64,000 nucleotides of DNA. Source: Micromonospora thermarum. GTDB lineage: Bacteria; Actinomycetota; Actinomycetes; Mycobacteriales; Micromonosporaceae. Where the stretch lies: positions 1 through 64,000 of the forward strand of contig NZ_JAATEO010000001.1 of assembly GCF_012034245.1 (NCBI RefSeq), read 5' to 3'. This document shows, piece by piece, positions 24,809 to 33,443 of this stretch. Numbering within the stretch: position 1 is the stretch's first letter; each line of letters begins with the position of its first letter. A program made the translations under genes and the position numbers. The notes under the pieces are model-generated. The model was not told where the DNA came from and ran no database searches. It saw nothing but the letters and a program-made list of their open reading frames with translations.

Positions 24809-26446
24809 CTACAGCAGCGGCTTCTGGAGGTAGTTCCACTTCATGCCGACGATGAGGACCGGGCCCGACCAGCCGCTGCCGAGCCAGCCGTACCGGTGGA
24901 GGAGACCCGTCGTCAGGTCCACCGCGACGAGGTCGGCCCGACCGTCCCGGTCGAAGTCACCGACGCGGACCAGATCCCGCTTGTTGGCGAACCCGCTGCC
25001 GACCTTCACCGGGGAGCCGAGCTTCCCCGCGGTGGTCACCGAGTAGCGGTACAGGGAGCCGCTGCTCTTCTCGCGGGCGATCAGGTCGACCTGGCCGTCG
25101 GCGTTGAGGTCCGGCCCGCCGGTCAGCTCGTCCATCTTGTTCCAGCCGCCCGTGGCCAGCAGGATGCGGCTGCCGAAGGAGGTGCCCCGGCCCGGGTAGA
25201 GGTACAGCGCACCGGTGGCGGCACTGACGCCGAGCAGGTCGGGGTATCCGTCCCGGTTGTAGTCACCGATCGGGGTGATCTCCCGCAGCCCGTTCCACCC
25301 GGTGCCGATCCACACCCGGGACGCGAACGCGCCGGTCCCGGTGCCCGGGTACAGCCAGAGGTTGCCGTTGGTCGAATCACGGGCGATGACGTCCTCGCCG
25401 CCGGACCGGTTGAAGTTCCCGGGGCGGACGACCGCGTCCATCACCTTCCAGCCGGTGCCCAGGGAGACCGGGGCACCGAGTCTGGTCCCGTCGCCGTGGC
25501 GGACGAGGAGCTGCCCGCTGAAGCCGTCCCGGTAGAGCAGGTCGGACCAGCCGTTCCCGGTGAAGTCACCGGTACCGGTCGCGGGTAGCGGCGCGAAGTC
25601 GACGTAGTTGGAGTCGATGTTGAGGGTGACCCCGCCCCAGGTCTCGTGGTGGTCGCCCCGGTACTGCTTCATGCGTCGCTTCGGCATCCAGTAGCTGGCC
25701 GGGATCGCCGCATCGGTGACGGTCGACACGCCGTCCCACTTCGCGAAGTCCAGGTAGTCGGGCCGGACGTGGTCGGTCCGGGGGTACGCCGTCACCTGGT
25801 CCGCCACGCCGGAGGAGAGGCTGCTGTAGAAGCCGGAGAAGTAGCCGTGGTCGTGCAGCCGGGCCGTCCACGCGCTCAGGTATTCGTTGACCGCTTTCGT
25901 GCACGCGGTATCTCCCGTGGGATACGCCTCGATGTCGACGATCAGGACGCTCTCCGGGGCGAGCCCGAGGTTCCGGGCCTGGGCCGCGGCGTCGTCCGCC
26001 TCCGCCCGGCCCTGCGCGGCCGCCAGCTCCGGGTTGATGCGGTTGCGGAAGCCGGTGCACGGAGCCTGGAGACCGACGTAGAGCGGGATGAGATGCCATC
26101 CCGCCGCCTGCTGCGCCGCCACCCACTCCCTGGTGAGGTTGGGCTGGGCGCAACCGCGGCTGATCCCACCGATGTAGATCCCCACGCCCCGGTACGGCGA
26201 CTGCAACCAGGCCTGCATCTGGGCGCTGGAGGGAGCGGTGCAGGTGTCGAACGCCTGCCCGGTGAAGGTGCCGGGCTGTGGACCGGTGGTCGCGGCCGCC
26301 AGCCGGACGGCGGACGCCGCGTCGGTGCCGGATCCCGTCCCGTCGGGTCCGCTGAGCACGGTGGTGCCGAGCAGCGCGGTTGCCAGCACAGCGGAGAGCC
26401 CTGCGGCGAGACGGCGCGACCGGCACCCGGAGGTGCGAGAAGTCAT
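24809..26446 (-). CDS. Secreted DUF1906 glycoside-hydrolase-like protein with FG-GAP repeats
   Basis: A 545-residue exported protein. A signal peptide (about residues 1-50) precedes a DUF1906 TIM-barrel-like domain (about 60-285), with YRGVGIYIGG, HLIPLYVG and the acidic strand VLIVDIEAYP expected at the active site. The C-terminus has five FG-GAP/VCBS-type repeats, each with a calcium-loop-like core (GDFTGNGWSD, GDYNRDGYPD, GPDLNADGQVD, GDFDRDGRAD), predicted to form a beta-propeller. DUF1906 proteins are thought to act on peptidoglycan. The ATG follows GGGGAC. It is followed by a strong hairpin. Confidence 0.85.
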   Translation of the reverse strand: MTSRTSGCRSRRLAAGLSAVLATALLGTTVLSGPDGTGSGTDAASAVRLAAATTGPQPGTFTGQAFDTCTAPSSAQMQAWLQSPYRGVGIYIGGISRGCAQPNLTREWVAAQQAAGWHLIPLYVGLQAPCTGFRNRINPELAAAQGRAEADDAAAQARNLGLAPESVLIVDIEAYPTGDTACTKAVNEYLSAWTARLHDHGYFSGFYSSLSSGVADQVTAYPRTDHVRPDYLDFAKWDGVSTVTDAAIPASYWMPKRRMKQYRGDHHETWGGVTLNIDSNYVDFAPLPATGTGDFTGNGWSDLLYRDGFSGQLLVRHGDGTRLGAPVSLGTGWKVMDAVVRPGNFNRSGGEDVIARDSTNGNLWLYPGTGTGAFASRVWIGTGWNGLREITPIGDYNRDGYPDLLGVSAATGALYLYPGRGTSFGSRILLATGGWNKMDELTGGPDLNADGQVDLIAREKSSGSLYRYSVTTAGKLGSPVKVGSGFANKRDLVRVGDFDRDGRADLVAVDLTTGLLHRYGWLGSGWSGPVLIVGMKWNYLQKPLL

Positions 26447-26618
26447 GTGTCCCCGTTTTTCGTCGGCGAAGAGCCGGCGGACGGGCCTGTGAGGCCCTCA
26501 CTCGACGCCGGCTGGCTGATTCTGCCTGGCCGGCGTCGTCGATGTCCACAGAGGCCGTGCTGATGACCGCGAATCCGTCCAGGGACCGTCGGCTCGCAGC
26601 GGGATTCCGGCACCCGGC

Positions 26619-27617
26619 CTACACCGGGTTGGGGGCGAGCAGCTCCTCCAGCCAGCCGGGCACCGCCTCGGCGTACTCGCGGCGGGCCGGGTCCGGCGTG
26701 TCGAGGGCCCGGCGCCAGGACAGGGAACGGCTGACCGTGGTGACCCGCGTGGCGATCCCGGCCAGCTCGCGCAGCGTCGCCCGGTCGTGCCGGTCGGTCC
26801 ACGGCTCCAGGTACGCGTCGCGCAGCCGCACCAGCGTCGGGTCGTCCGGCGACAGCTCGGACGAGTACGCGACCGACCGGAGGGTCACCAGCAGCGTGCC
26901 GAACGGATGGGCCAGCGAGGCGTCGCCCCAGTCGAAGAAGCGGTACCCGTCGCCGGTCACGAAGATGTTGCCGTCGTGCAGGTCGTCGTGCTGCACGGTG
27001 GGGGCGACACCCGATTCGGCCAGCCGCCGGCAGTCCTCGGCGAACGTGTCCCGGTGCGCGCGGAGCCGCTGGTGCGCCTCCGGGCTGAGCCCGCCCTCCG
27101 CACCGAGCAGCAGGGACTCCTCGTCGTCGAGCAGCGCCTCGAACAGCTCGGGCAGCACCTGCGGACGGTGGTCGGGCAAACCCAGGGCGAGCAGTTCGTC
27201 GGCGTACGCGGCGGTGGTGAGCTGGAGGTCGGCGTACTCCGGCAGGATCCGCTCCCAGCGGGAGAGGTCCCGGTCGCGGGACAGCACGTCCCGCAGCGAC
27301 TTCCCGCCGGCGGGCAGCAGCGACCAGCCGCGCCGCGCGTCCACGGCGATCGGTTCCAGCACCCGGCCGGGGGCCAGCCGGGCCAGCGCGGCCAGCAACC
27401 CGGCCTCGTGCACCGTCCCCGGGTTGTTGGCCTTGAACCAGACGTCGCCACCGTCGGTGGGGACGCGCCAGACCAGGGACCACGGTCGGACCCGGGCCTC
27501 GACCGGCCCGGTCACGTGTCGGCCGTGCGGCCGGAGCCGCTCGGCGACCCAGTCGAGGGCGAGGTCGCCCCAGCGCGGGTCGGCCCAGTCGGCCTGCGGT
27601 GTGTCGGTGGTCGTCAC
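26619..27617 (-). CDS. Aminoglycoside phosphotransferase-family (APH) kinase
   Basis: A 332-residue kinase-like protein of the APH family. The catalytic loop is VQHDDLHDGNIFV and the metal-binding motif is FFDWGDAS. Family members phosphorylate antibiotics, choline, sugars or amino acids, and sequence alone does not say which; nothing nearby suggests antibiotic resistance. I place the start at GTG 27617. A TTG three codons upstream lies within the arm of the hairpin at 27625-27662, so either the hairpin occludes it or it is not used. Confidence 0.75.
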   Translation of the reverse strand: MTTTDTPQADWADPRWGDLALDWVAERLRPHGRHVTGPVEARVRPWSLVWRVPTDGGDVWFKANNPGTVHEAGLLAALARLAPGRVLEPIAVDARRGWSLLPAGGKSLRDVLSRDRDLSRWERILPEYADLQLTTAAYADELLALGLPDHRPQVLPELFEALLDDEESLLLGAEGGLSPEAHQRLRAHRDTFAEDCRRLAESGVAPTVQHDDLHDGNIFVTGDGYRFFDWGDASLAHPFGTLLVTLRSVAYSSELSPDDPTLVRLRDAYLEPWTDRHDRATLRELAGIATRVTTVSRSLSWRRALDTPDPARREYAEAVPGWLEELLAPNPV

Positions 27618-27624
27618 GCTCGGC

Positions 27625-27662
27625 AATCTAGGTCGCCGGCGGGTCCGCCGGCGACCTAGATT
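27625..27662. terminator. 16-bp perfect hairpin between thiolase and APH genes
   Basis: AATCTAGGTCGCCGGC, GGGTCC, then the exact complement. It lies between the thiolase stop and the kinase start on the minus strand, 8 bases after the first and 7 before the second. It may end thiolase transcripts or limit translation of the kinase. Confidence 0.75.
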
Positions 27663-27669
27663 ACGCCGG

Positions 27670-28842
27670 TCAGAGCAGCTCGACGATGGTCGCGTTGGCC
27701 ATGCCGCCGCCCTCGCACATCGTCTGGAGGCCGTAGCGGATGTTGTTGTCGCGCATGTGGGCGAGCATCGTGGTCATGATCCGGGCGCCGGAGCCACCGA
27801 GCGGGTGCCCCAGGGCGATCGCGCCGCCCCGCGGGTTCAGCCGCTCCGGGTCGGCCTCGGTCTCCGCGAGCCAGGCCAGGGGCACCGGGGCGAACGCCTC
27901 GTTCACCTCGTACACCCCGATCTCCTCGATGCCCAGCCCGGCACGGCGCAGCGCCTTCGCGGTGGCCGGGATGGGGGCGGTGAGCATGGTGACCGGGTCG
28001 TCGGCGGCGACCACGGCGGTGTGGATGCGGGCCAGCGGACGCAGGCCGTGCCGGCTGGCCCACTCGGCGGTGGTGACGGCGAGCGCGGCCGCGCCGTCGG
28101 AGATCTGGGACGCGGACCCGGCGGTGACCACACCGTCGGGCCGGAACGGGGTGGGCAGCTCGGCCAGCTTCTCCAGTGAGGTGTCGCGGCGGATGCCCTC
28201 GTCGGCGCTGAACTTGCCGCCGTCGGCGAGGGCGACCGGCGCCAGCTCGGGGTCGAAGGCGCCGGCGTCCTGCGCGGCGGCCGCCTTCTCGTGGCTGGCC
28301 AGCGCGAACTCGTCGAGCTGGGTGCGGGAGAAGCGCCAGCGCTGGGCGATCAGCTCGGCGCCGACCCCCTGGTTGAACGGGAGCGGAGAGTCGGCGGCGA
28401 CGCCCTCGACGCCCCGGTAGCGCTCGAGGATCGCCGGGCTGAACGGCATGCCACCGGCCACGCTGGAGCCCATCGGCACCCGGGTCATCGACTCGACTCC
28501 ACCGGCGACGACCAGGTCGGCCTGCCCGGACAGCACGGTCGCGGCGGCGAAGTGCAGAGCCTGCTGGCTGGAGCCACACTGGCGGTCGAGGGTGGTGCCG
28601 GGCACGGACTCCGGCCAGCCGGCGGCGAGGACAGCGTTGCGGGCGACGTTCCACGACTGCTCGCCGACCTGGGAGACGCATCCCCACATCACGTCGTCCA
28701 CCAGGGCGGGGTCGATGCCGGTGCGCTCGGCGAGAGCGCGCAGCACGTGCGCGGACAGGTCGACCGGATGCACACCGGCGAGGCTTCCCTTGCGCCGCCC
28801 CACGGGGGTGCGTACGGCGCCGACGATCACTGCGTCACTCAT
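27670..28842 (-). CDS. Acetyl-CoA C-acyltransferase (thiolase)
   Basis: A 390-residue type II-like thiolase. The nucleophile Cys is in LDRQCGSSQQA, the catalytic His in NPRGGAIALGHPLGGSGAR, and the second Cys in MCEGGGMANA. It cleaves 3-ketoacyl-CoA in beta-oxidation or condenses acyl-CoAs. No partner fatty-acid oxidation genes are next to it. The ATG follows GGGGAG by about 7 nt. Confidence 0.93.
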   Translation of the reverse strand: MSDAVIVGAVRTPVGRRKGSLAGVHPVDLSAHVLRALAERTGIDPALVDDVMWGCVSQVGEQSWNVARNAVLAAGWPESVPGTTLDRQCGSSQQALHFAAATVLSGQADLVVAGGVESMTRVPMGSSVAGGMPFSPAILERYRGVEGVAADSPLPFNQGVGAELIAQRWRFSRTQLDEFALASHEKAAAAQDAGAFDPELAPVALADGGKFSADEGIRRDTSLEKLAELPTPFRPDGVVTAGSASQISDGAAALAVTTAEWASRHGLRPLARIHTAVVAADDPVTMLTAPIPATAKALRRAGLGIEEIGVYEVNEAFAPVPLAWLAETEADPERLNPRGGAIALGHPLGGSGARIMTTMLAHMRDNNIRYGLQTMCEGGGMANATIVELL

Positions 28843-28925
28843 GTCTACTCCCCGGTAACCTGGGCCGGCTTCGATCGTACGTCGCCGCCCGACCGGCCGT
28901 CTCGCCCCACTGGCATGCTGGGCGC

Positions 28926-29357
28926 ATGGATCCAGAGTCGTCCGGGAGGCGGGAGTGGCGGGTGCCGGCCGCCCTGCCGGCGGTCAAGGCCGGTGGCGCG
29001 GTCGCCCTGGTCGCGCTCGGTCTCCTGCTCGCCGACGGTGACCCGGTCCGGCTCGTCCTGGCCGGGGTGGTCGCCGCGGCCCTGCTCGTCTGGGCCGCCC
29101 GGGACGTGCTGGCACCGGTCCGCCTGGCCGTCGACCCGGACGGGCTGACCGTCGTCCACGGCTTCGCGGGGCACCGGCGGCTGCCCTGGTCGCAGGTGGA
29201 GGCGGTCTCCGTCGACCGGCGGACCCGGCTCGGCCTGGCCAGCGCCGTCCTGGAGGTCGACACCGGGGAGTCGCTGCACCTGTTCGGCCGCTACGACCTC
29301 GACGCCGACCCGGCCGAGGTCGCCGAGGAGCTGAACGCCGTCCGGCCGGCGCCCTGA
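28926..29357 (+). CDS. Two-TM protein with bacterial PH domain
   Basis: A 143-residue protein with two N-terminal membrane segments (VKAGGAVALVALGLLLA and VRLVLAGVVAAALLVWAA) and a cytosolic PH-like domain (VDPDGLTVVHGFAGHRRLPWSQVEAV). This is the layout of the actinobacterial bPH6-type membrane proteins, which have no fixed function. The gene is divergent from the thiolase. Confidence 0.75.
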   Translation: MDPESSGRREWRVPAALPAVKAGGAVALVALGLLLADGDPVRLVLAGVVAAALLVWAARDVLAPVRLAVDPDGLTVVHGFAGHRRLPWSQVEAVSVDRRTRLGLASAVLEVDTGESLHLFGRYDLDADPAEVAEELNAVRPAP

Positions 29358-29411
29358 CCGGCGCGCACTGGTCCTGACCGCGCGCGGAGCCCGACCGGCG
29401 CCCGGCGGGCC

Positions 29412-29449
29412 GGCCGGCACACGGCGGGCTGGCCGGCACGCGGCGGGCT
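29412..29449. repeat. Tandem 19-bp repeat
   Basis: Two adjacent copies of GGCCGGCACRCGGCGGGCT differ at one base, in the gap between the convergent PH-domain and rhomboid genes. Probably local slippage. Confidence 0.8.
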
Positions 29450-29454
29450 CGTTC

Positions 29455-30366
29455 TCAGGCGAGCAACGCGGCGGTGCGGATCAGCGCCAGGCCGAGCAGC
29501 GCCGCCACGATCACCGCGCCACCGGCGCCCTGCACCAGCGTGCGCCGCGAGCGCGGGGCGTACGCGAGGACGAGGGCCATCAGCCCACCGACCGCGAGGC
29601 CGCCGAGGTGGCCGGGGATCGAGATGCCCGGCACCGTCAACGTGAAGACCAGGTTGATCACCAGGATCGGGATGACCTGGGAGATGTCGCGACCCATCCG
29701 GCGCTCGATGACGATCAGCGCGGCGAAGAGCCCGAAGATGGCGGTCGACGCGCCGGCGGTGGGCCGGTTCGGCTCGGTGAAGACGTAGGCGAGGACGTTC
29801 CCGCCGAGGCCCGAGATCAGATAGAGCGCGGCGAAGCGCAGCCGACCGAGCTGGGCCTCCAACGACCGGCCGAGCACCCAGAGCGCCCACATGTTCAACG
29901 CCAGGTGGATCACGCCGAAGTGCAGGAACATCGCGGTGACCAGGCGGTACCACTGGCCCTCCGCGATGCCGCCGACCGTCCCGTCGGGGAAGATCGCCGC
30001 GCCGAGCACGGAACCCCAGTTGGTGAGGGGGGTGCTGTCACCGAGCAGCCCCCCGAGGCCGCTGCCGCCGATCACCGCGCCACCGCTACCGGCGGAGGCG
30101 ATGGACAGCAGCATGACCAGCACGTTGATCACGATCAACGCCTTGGTCACGTAGCCGTGCCGGCCGGCGGCACCGCCACCGAAGGCGGTGCGCGCCGGCC
30201 GTACGCTGCGGCGCCCCTCGTTGACGCACTCCGGGCACTGGAAGCCGACGGACGCCTCGCGCATGCAGTCCGGGCAGATCGACCGGTCGCAGCGGGTGCA
30301 GCGGACGTACGTCTCCCGGCCGGGGTGCCGATAGCAGACCGGGGTGGTCGGCGGGGACTCGCTCAC
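29455..30366 (-). CDS. Rhomboid intramembrane serine protease with zinc-finger N-terminus
   Basis: A 303-residue membrane protease. The N-terminus has a B-box-like zinc site (CYRHP...CTRCDRSICPDCM...CPEC). Six or seven membrane segments follow, with the catalytic Ser in GASTAIFG, the partner His in PGHLGGLAVGG and the HLALNMWALW motif. It cleaves membrane substrates within the bilayer; targets are unknown. GTG start. The cyclophilin gene lies just upstream on the same strand, the usual actinobacterial order. Confidence 0.92.
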   Translation of the reverse strand: MSESPPTTPVCYRHPGRETYVRCTRCDRSICPDCMREASVGFQCPECVNEGRRSVRPARTAFGGGAAGRHGYVTKALIVINVLVMLLSIASAGSGGAVIGGSGLGGLLGDSTPLTNWGSVLGAAIFPDGTVGGIAEGQWYRLVTAMFLHFGVIHLALNMWALWVLGRSLEAQLGRLRFAALYLISGLGGNVLAYVFTEPNRPTAGASTAIFGLFAALIVIERRMGRDISQVIPILVINLVFTLTVPGISIPGHLGGLAVGGLMALVLAYAPRSRRTLVQGAGGAVIVAALLGLALIRTAALLA

Positions 30367-30423
30367 CGGTCGGTCCTGGTACCCGGGCGCTCAGTCATGC
30401 GAGCAAAGGTACCTCGCGACCGC

Positions 30424-30954
30424 TCAGGAACCGCTGCGCTCGATCTCGACCCGCTCGATGACGACGTCCTGCAGCGGCCGGTCGGCCGGGCTGGTCGGGG
30501 TGTTGGCGATCGAGTCCACGACCTTCGCGGACTGCTCGTCCGCCACCCGGCCGAAGATGGTGTGCCGGTTGTTCAGGTGCGGCGTCGGCGCGACCGTGAT
30601 GAAGAACTGCGAGCCGTTGGTGCCCGGCCCGGCGTTCGCCATCGCCAGCAGGTACGGCTGGTCGAAGCGCAGCTCGGGGTGGAACTCGTCGGCGAAGGTG
30701 AAGCCGGGGCCGCCGCGGCCGGTGCCGGTGGGGTCGCCCATCTGAATCATGAAGCCGCTGATGACGCGGTGCGAGATCGTGCCGTCGTAGTACGGCCCGC
30801 TGCCCGGCTGGCCGGTGCGCGGGTCGGTGTACTGCTTGGTGCCCTCGGCCAGTTCCACGAAGTTGCGGACGGTCTTCGGGGCGTGGTTCGGGAACAGCTC
30901 CAGCCGGATCGGACCGGCGTTGGTGTGCAAGGTGGCGTAGACAGCCTCGGCCAC
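30424..30954 (-). CDS. Cyclophilin-type peptidyl-prolyl cis-trans isomerase
   Basis: A 176-residue cytosolic cyclophilin that speeds proline isomerisation during folding. Recognisable parts are FVELAEGTKQ, the catalytic Arg in ISHRVISGFMIQMGD, GTNGSQFFIT and HTIFGRV. No signal peptide. GTG start after GAGGAGT with 5-6 nt spacing. It probably shares a transcript with the rhomboid gene, 57 bp downstream. Confidence 0.93.
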   Translation of the reverse strand: MAEAVYATLHTNAGPIRLELFPNHAPKTVRNFVELAEGTKQYTDPRTGQPGSGPYYDGTISHRVISGFMIQMGDPTGTGRGGPGFTFADEFHPELRFDQPYLLAMANAGPGTNGSQFFITVAPTPHLNNRHTIFGRVADEQSAKVVDSIANTPTSPADRPLQDVVIERVEIERSGS

Positions 30955-31070
30955 GGGTACTCCTCACTCGTTGGTCAGTTCCATGCGGATCCTCCCATGT
31001 GCCCGATCTGGTCATGCGGAGGCATCCGAAGGTGGAGGATGACGGAGGACAACTCCCAGGAGGTGGGACC

Positions 31071-31844
31071 GTGTTTGGAATCGGGCGGCGAAAGACCCAG
31101 GGGCAGCTCGCGAAGGCCGAGTTGAACCAGGGCTTCGGTCACCTGAAGCAGGCCGCGACGTACGCGGCGAAGGGTGCCGGCGCCACGGTCGGCCCGCGGG
31201 TCCAGGCGGCCCGGGGTGCCATCGCGCCGACCGCCGTCGTCATGCGTGACCGCGCTTCCAGCGGCTACGCGTCGACGGTCGCAGCCCTCGCCCCGCTGGC
31301 CCTCGCCCTCCGCAACGCGCAGGTCGAGGGTAAGGCCGCCAACGGAAAGGCCGCCGCCAAGCAGGCCGCCGTCAGCAGGAAGGTGAAGGCGAAGAACATG
31401 AAGGCAGCGCGCAAGAAGAAGAAGTCGGGCCGGGGCGGGATGATGACCGGCCTGCTCGCCGCCGGCGCGGTGGCGGGCCTGGCCGGCGCCATGGCCATGC
31501 GGCGGCGGCGCGAGCAGCAGGAGTGGGCCGAGTACGACCCGACCCGCTCGCTGGAGCCGATGCGGGACGAGGTGGACACCATCGAGGTCACGACTCGCAC
31601 GCCCGCCGAGAAGGCGACCTCGGCGTCCACCGTGGCCGGTGGTTCCGGCACGGCTGGCGGGCCGACCGGCGCGGGCAGCTCGGCGGTGGCCGGCGGCAGC
31701 AGCGCCTCGACCACCAGCCCCACCAAGCAGGCGTCGGTCCACGCGACCGACAAGATCCCCTCGGTGGCCGAAGGCGCCAAGGAGTCCTCGGGCCGCCCGG
31801 CCGACGACCTGAGCAAGGCCCTCAACAAGAACGGCCGCCGCTGA
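31071..31844 (+). CDS. Uncharacterised actinobacterial single-TM protein
   Basis: A 257-residue protein I cannot name. It starts with VFGIGRRKTQGQLAKAELNQGF, a helical region with conserved-looking HLKQAATYAAKG, then a very basic stretch (KMKAARKKKKSGRGG-like), one hydrophobic segment (MTGLLAAGAVAGLAGAMAM), and a disordered Ser/Thr/Ala-rich tail. It may be a small membrane-anchored nucleic-acid or envelope protein, which is a guess. The GTG follows AGGAGG with 8 nt spacing; earlier in-frame codons lack such a site. Confidence 0.6.
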   Translation: MFGIGRRKTQGQLAKAELNQGFGHLKQAATYAAKGAGATVGPRVQAARGAIAPTAVVMRDRASSGYASTVAALAPLALALRNAQVEGKAANGKAAAKQAAVSRKVKAKNMKAARKKKKSGRGGMMTGLLAAGAVAGLAGAMAMRRRREQQEWAEYDPTRSLEPMRDEVDTIEVTTRTPAEKATSASTVAGGSGTAGGPTGAGSSAVAGGSSASTTSPTKQASVHATDKIPSVAEGAKESSGRPADDLSKALNKNGRR

Positions 31845-31858
31845 CCCCCGGCCGTGTC

Positions 31859-31941
31859 AACCCCGCGATCTTGCACTTGTGGTCCCGCGTTCGCGGCTTT
31901 CGCCACGTTCGTCCGGGCAGGAAGTGCAAGATCGCGGGGTT
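31859..31941. repeat. Palindromic intergenic repeat, copy 2
   Basis: Arms AACCCCGCGATCTTGCACTT and its exact complement enclose 43 bases that align with the interior of copy 1 (14558-14631). Like copy 1 it lies between convergent genes, here the single-TM protein and corA. Confidence 0.88.
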
Positions 31942-31948
31942 TTGACCG

Positions 31949-33097
31949 TCAGAGCCAGCCGTTGCGCCGGAACCAGCGGTACAGGGCCAACGAGATGCCC
32001 AGCATCAGGGCCAGGATCGTCGGGTAGCCGTAGGTCCATCTCAGCTCGGGCATGAATTCGAAGTTCATGCCGTAGATGCCGGCGATGGCGGTCCAGACCG
32101 CGGCGATCGCCGCCCAGGCCGCGATCTTGCGCATGTCGTTGTTCTGGTCGACGGTGACCTGCGCCAACCGGGCCTGGAGGATCGAGTTGAGCAGGTCGTC
32201 GTACGAGTTGACCTGTTCGACGGTGCGGCTGAGGTGGTCCTGCACGTCGCGGAAGTAGCGCCGGATCTCCTTCGGCACGTCCCGGTTCATCTGCGCGGTG
32301 AGCGTCATGAGCGGGCGCTGGAGCGGCATCACCGCCCGCTTGAACTCGACCAGTTCCCGCTTCATCTGGTAGATCCGCTGGATGCGACCGGTGGCCTGCC
32401 GGTCGAACACCTCGGCCTCCAGGATGTCGAGGTCGTCCTCCAACTGGTCGGCGACCTCCAGGTAGAGGTCGACCACCCGGTCGGTCACCGCGTACGCGAC
32501 CGCCCAGGGGCCGTGGAGCAGCAGTTCCTCCTTGGTCTCCAGATCCGCGCGAACGGGGGCGAGCCGACAGGCGTCGCCGTGCCGCACGCTGATCAGGAAG
32601 TTCGGCCCGATGAACAGCATCACCTGACCGGTCTCGACGACCTCGGAGGTCTCGGTCAGCTCGGTGTGCTCGCAGTAGCGGGCCGTCCGCAGCACCAGGA
32701 AGCTCACGTCACCGAACTGCTCCAGCTTCGGCCGCTGCTGGGCCTTGACCGCGTCCTCGACGGCCAACTCGTGCAGCCCGTACGTGGCGGCGATCTCGGT
32801 CATCTCCGCCAGCTCGGGCTCGTGCAGACCCAGCCAGACGAAGCCGTCGTCCGTCTGCCGCGCCGCGGCCAGCGCCTCGGCGTAGGTCCAGGTGCCCGAC
32901 CGGCGCTTCCCGCCGACGTAGAGCGCGCAGTCGACGACGGAGTTGCGTCGCGGACCGGCCGGCTCCGGCACGCGTGGCGAGCCGTCGGGGGCGAGCCGCC
33001 GGGTCATGGCCCGCACCGGCGCGACCCAGTCGCGGGACCGGGTCATCCGGCCACCACCCGGCAGCACCGTCCGTGCCCGCTCCGTGCCGTCCGCCAT
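31949..33097 (-). CDS. corA: Magnesium/cobalt channel CorA
   Basis: A 382-residue CorA-family channel. A long cytosolic domain precedes two C-terminal membrane segments, and the first ends with the pore signature YGMNFEFMPEL. CorA pentamers bring in Mg2+ (also Co2+, Ni2+). The last residues RRNGWL are typical. ATG is preceded by an adjacent in-frame GTG; both follow a G-rich ribosome site (AAGGGGGG). Confidence 0.93.
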   Translation of the reverse strand: MADGTERARTVLPGGGRMTRSRDWVAPVRAMTRRLAPDGSPRVPEPAGPRRNSVVDCALYVGGKRRSGTWTYAEALAAARQTDDGFVWLGLHEPELAEMTEIAATYGLHELAVEDAVKAQQRPKLEQFGDVSFLVLRTARYCEHTELTETSEVVETGQVMLFIGPNFLISVRHGDACRLAPVRADLETKEELLLHGPWAVAYAVTDRVVDLYLEVADQLEDDLDILEAEVFDRQATGRIQRIYQMKRELVEFKRAVMPLQRPLMTLTAQMNRDVPKEIRRYFRDVQDHLSRTVEQVNSYDDLLNSILQARLAQVTVDQNNDMRKIAAWAAIAAVWTAIAGIYGMNFEFMPELRWTYGYPTILALMLGISLALYRWFRRNGWL

Positions 33098-33443
33098 CAC
33101 GCCCCCCCTTCCACGCAGCGTCGCGGATTGCAGGGTACGCCGTCGGCGACCTCACCGCCGGTGACGGACCGCCACGGGGGTGGCGCCGGGCGGGCCGGGC
33201 CGTGTTGGGGGGTGAGGGGACGACACGGCCCACCCGGCGCCCTGTGGGGGCGGGGGATTGTGCTGGTGGCGCCGTTCCACGTGCGTCGGGCGGGCGTGCC
33301 CGGATGGGCGCCGCCCGGGTCACCCGACGGTGACCTCCGCTACACGTGGTGAATGACGCTCGCAGCATTGTGGGCCGGCAGCCGCCCCGGCGGGAGCCCC
33401 GGGACGGCTGATATCGCCGAACTGTCGGGAACCCGACAGAAAT
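33098..33443. other. Gene-free stretch between corA and the aminotransferase
   Basis: No coding frame is convincing here. An imperfect long hairpin spans 33182-33241 (outer arms GGCGCC, inner ACACGGCC pairing), and a short 7-2-7 hairpin is at 33423-33438. The corA promoter must lie within it, but I see no clear -35/-10 pair. Confidence 0.45.
33423..33438. terminator. Short hairpin after aminotransferase stop
   Basis: TGTCGGG, AA, CCCGACA, six bases after the aminotransferase stop (minus strand). The stem is short and has no U-tract, so function is uncertain. Confidence 0.45.

Noticed and set aside
26619..27617. Antibiotic-resistance aminoglycoside phosphotransferase
   Set aside because: The APH fold is shared by many small-molecule kinases and the context (thiolase, glycoside hydrolase) gives no link to resistance.
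33182..33241. Long hairpin before corA as a riboswitch or M-box
   Set aside because: The pairing is imperfect and I could not match it to a magnesium riboswitch layout; it may be a weak terminator or chance in GC-rich DNA.
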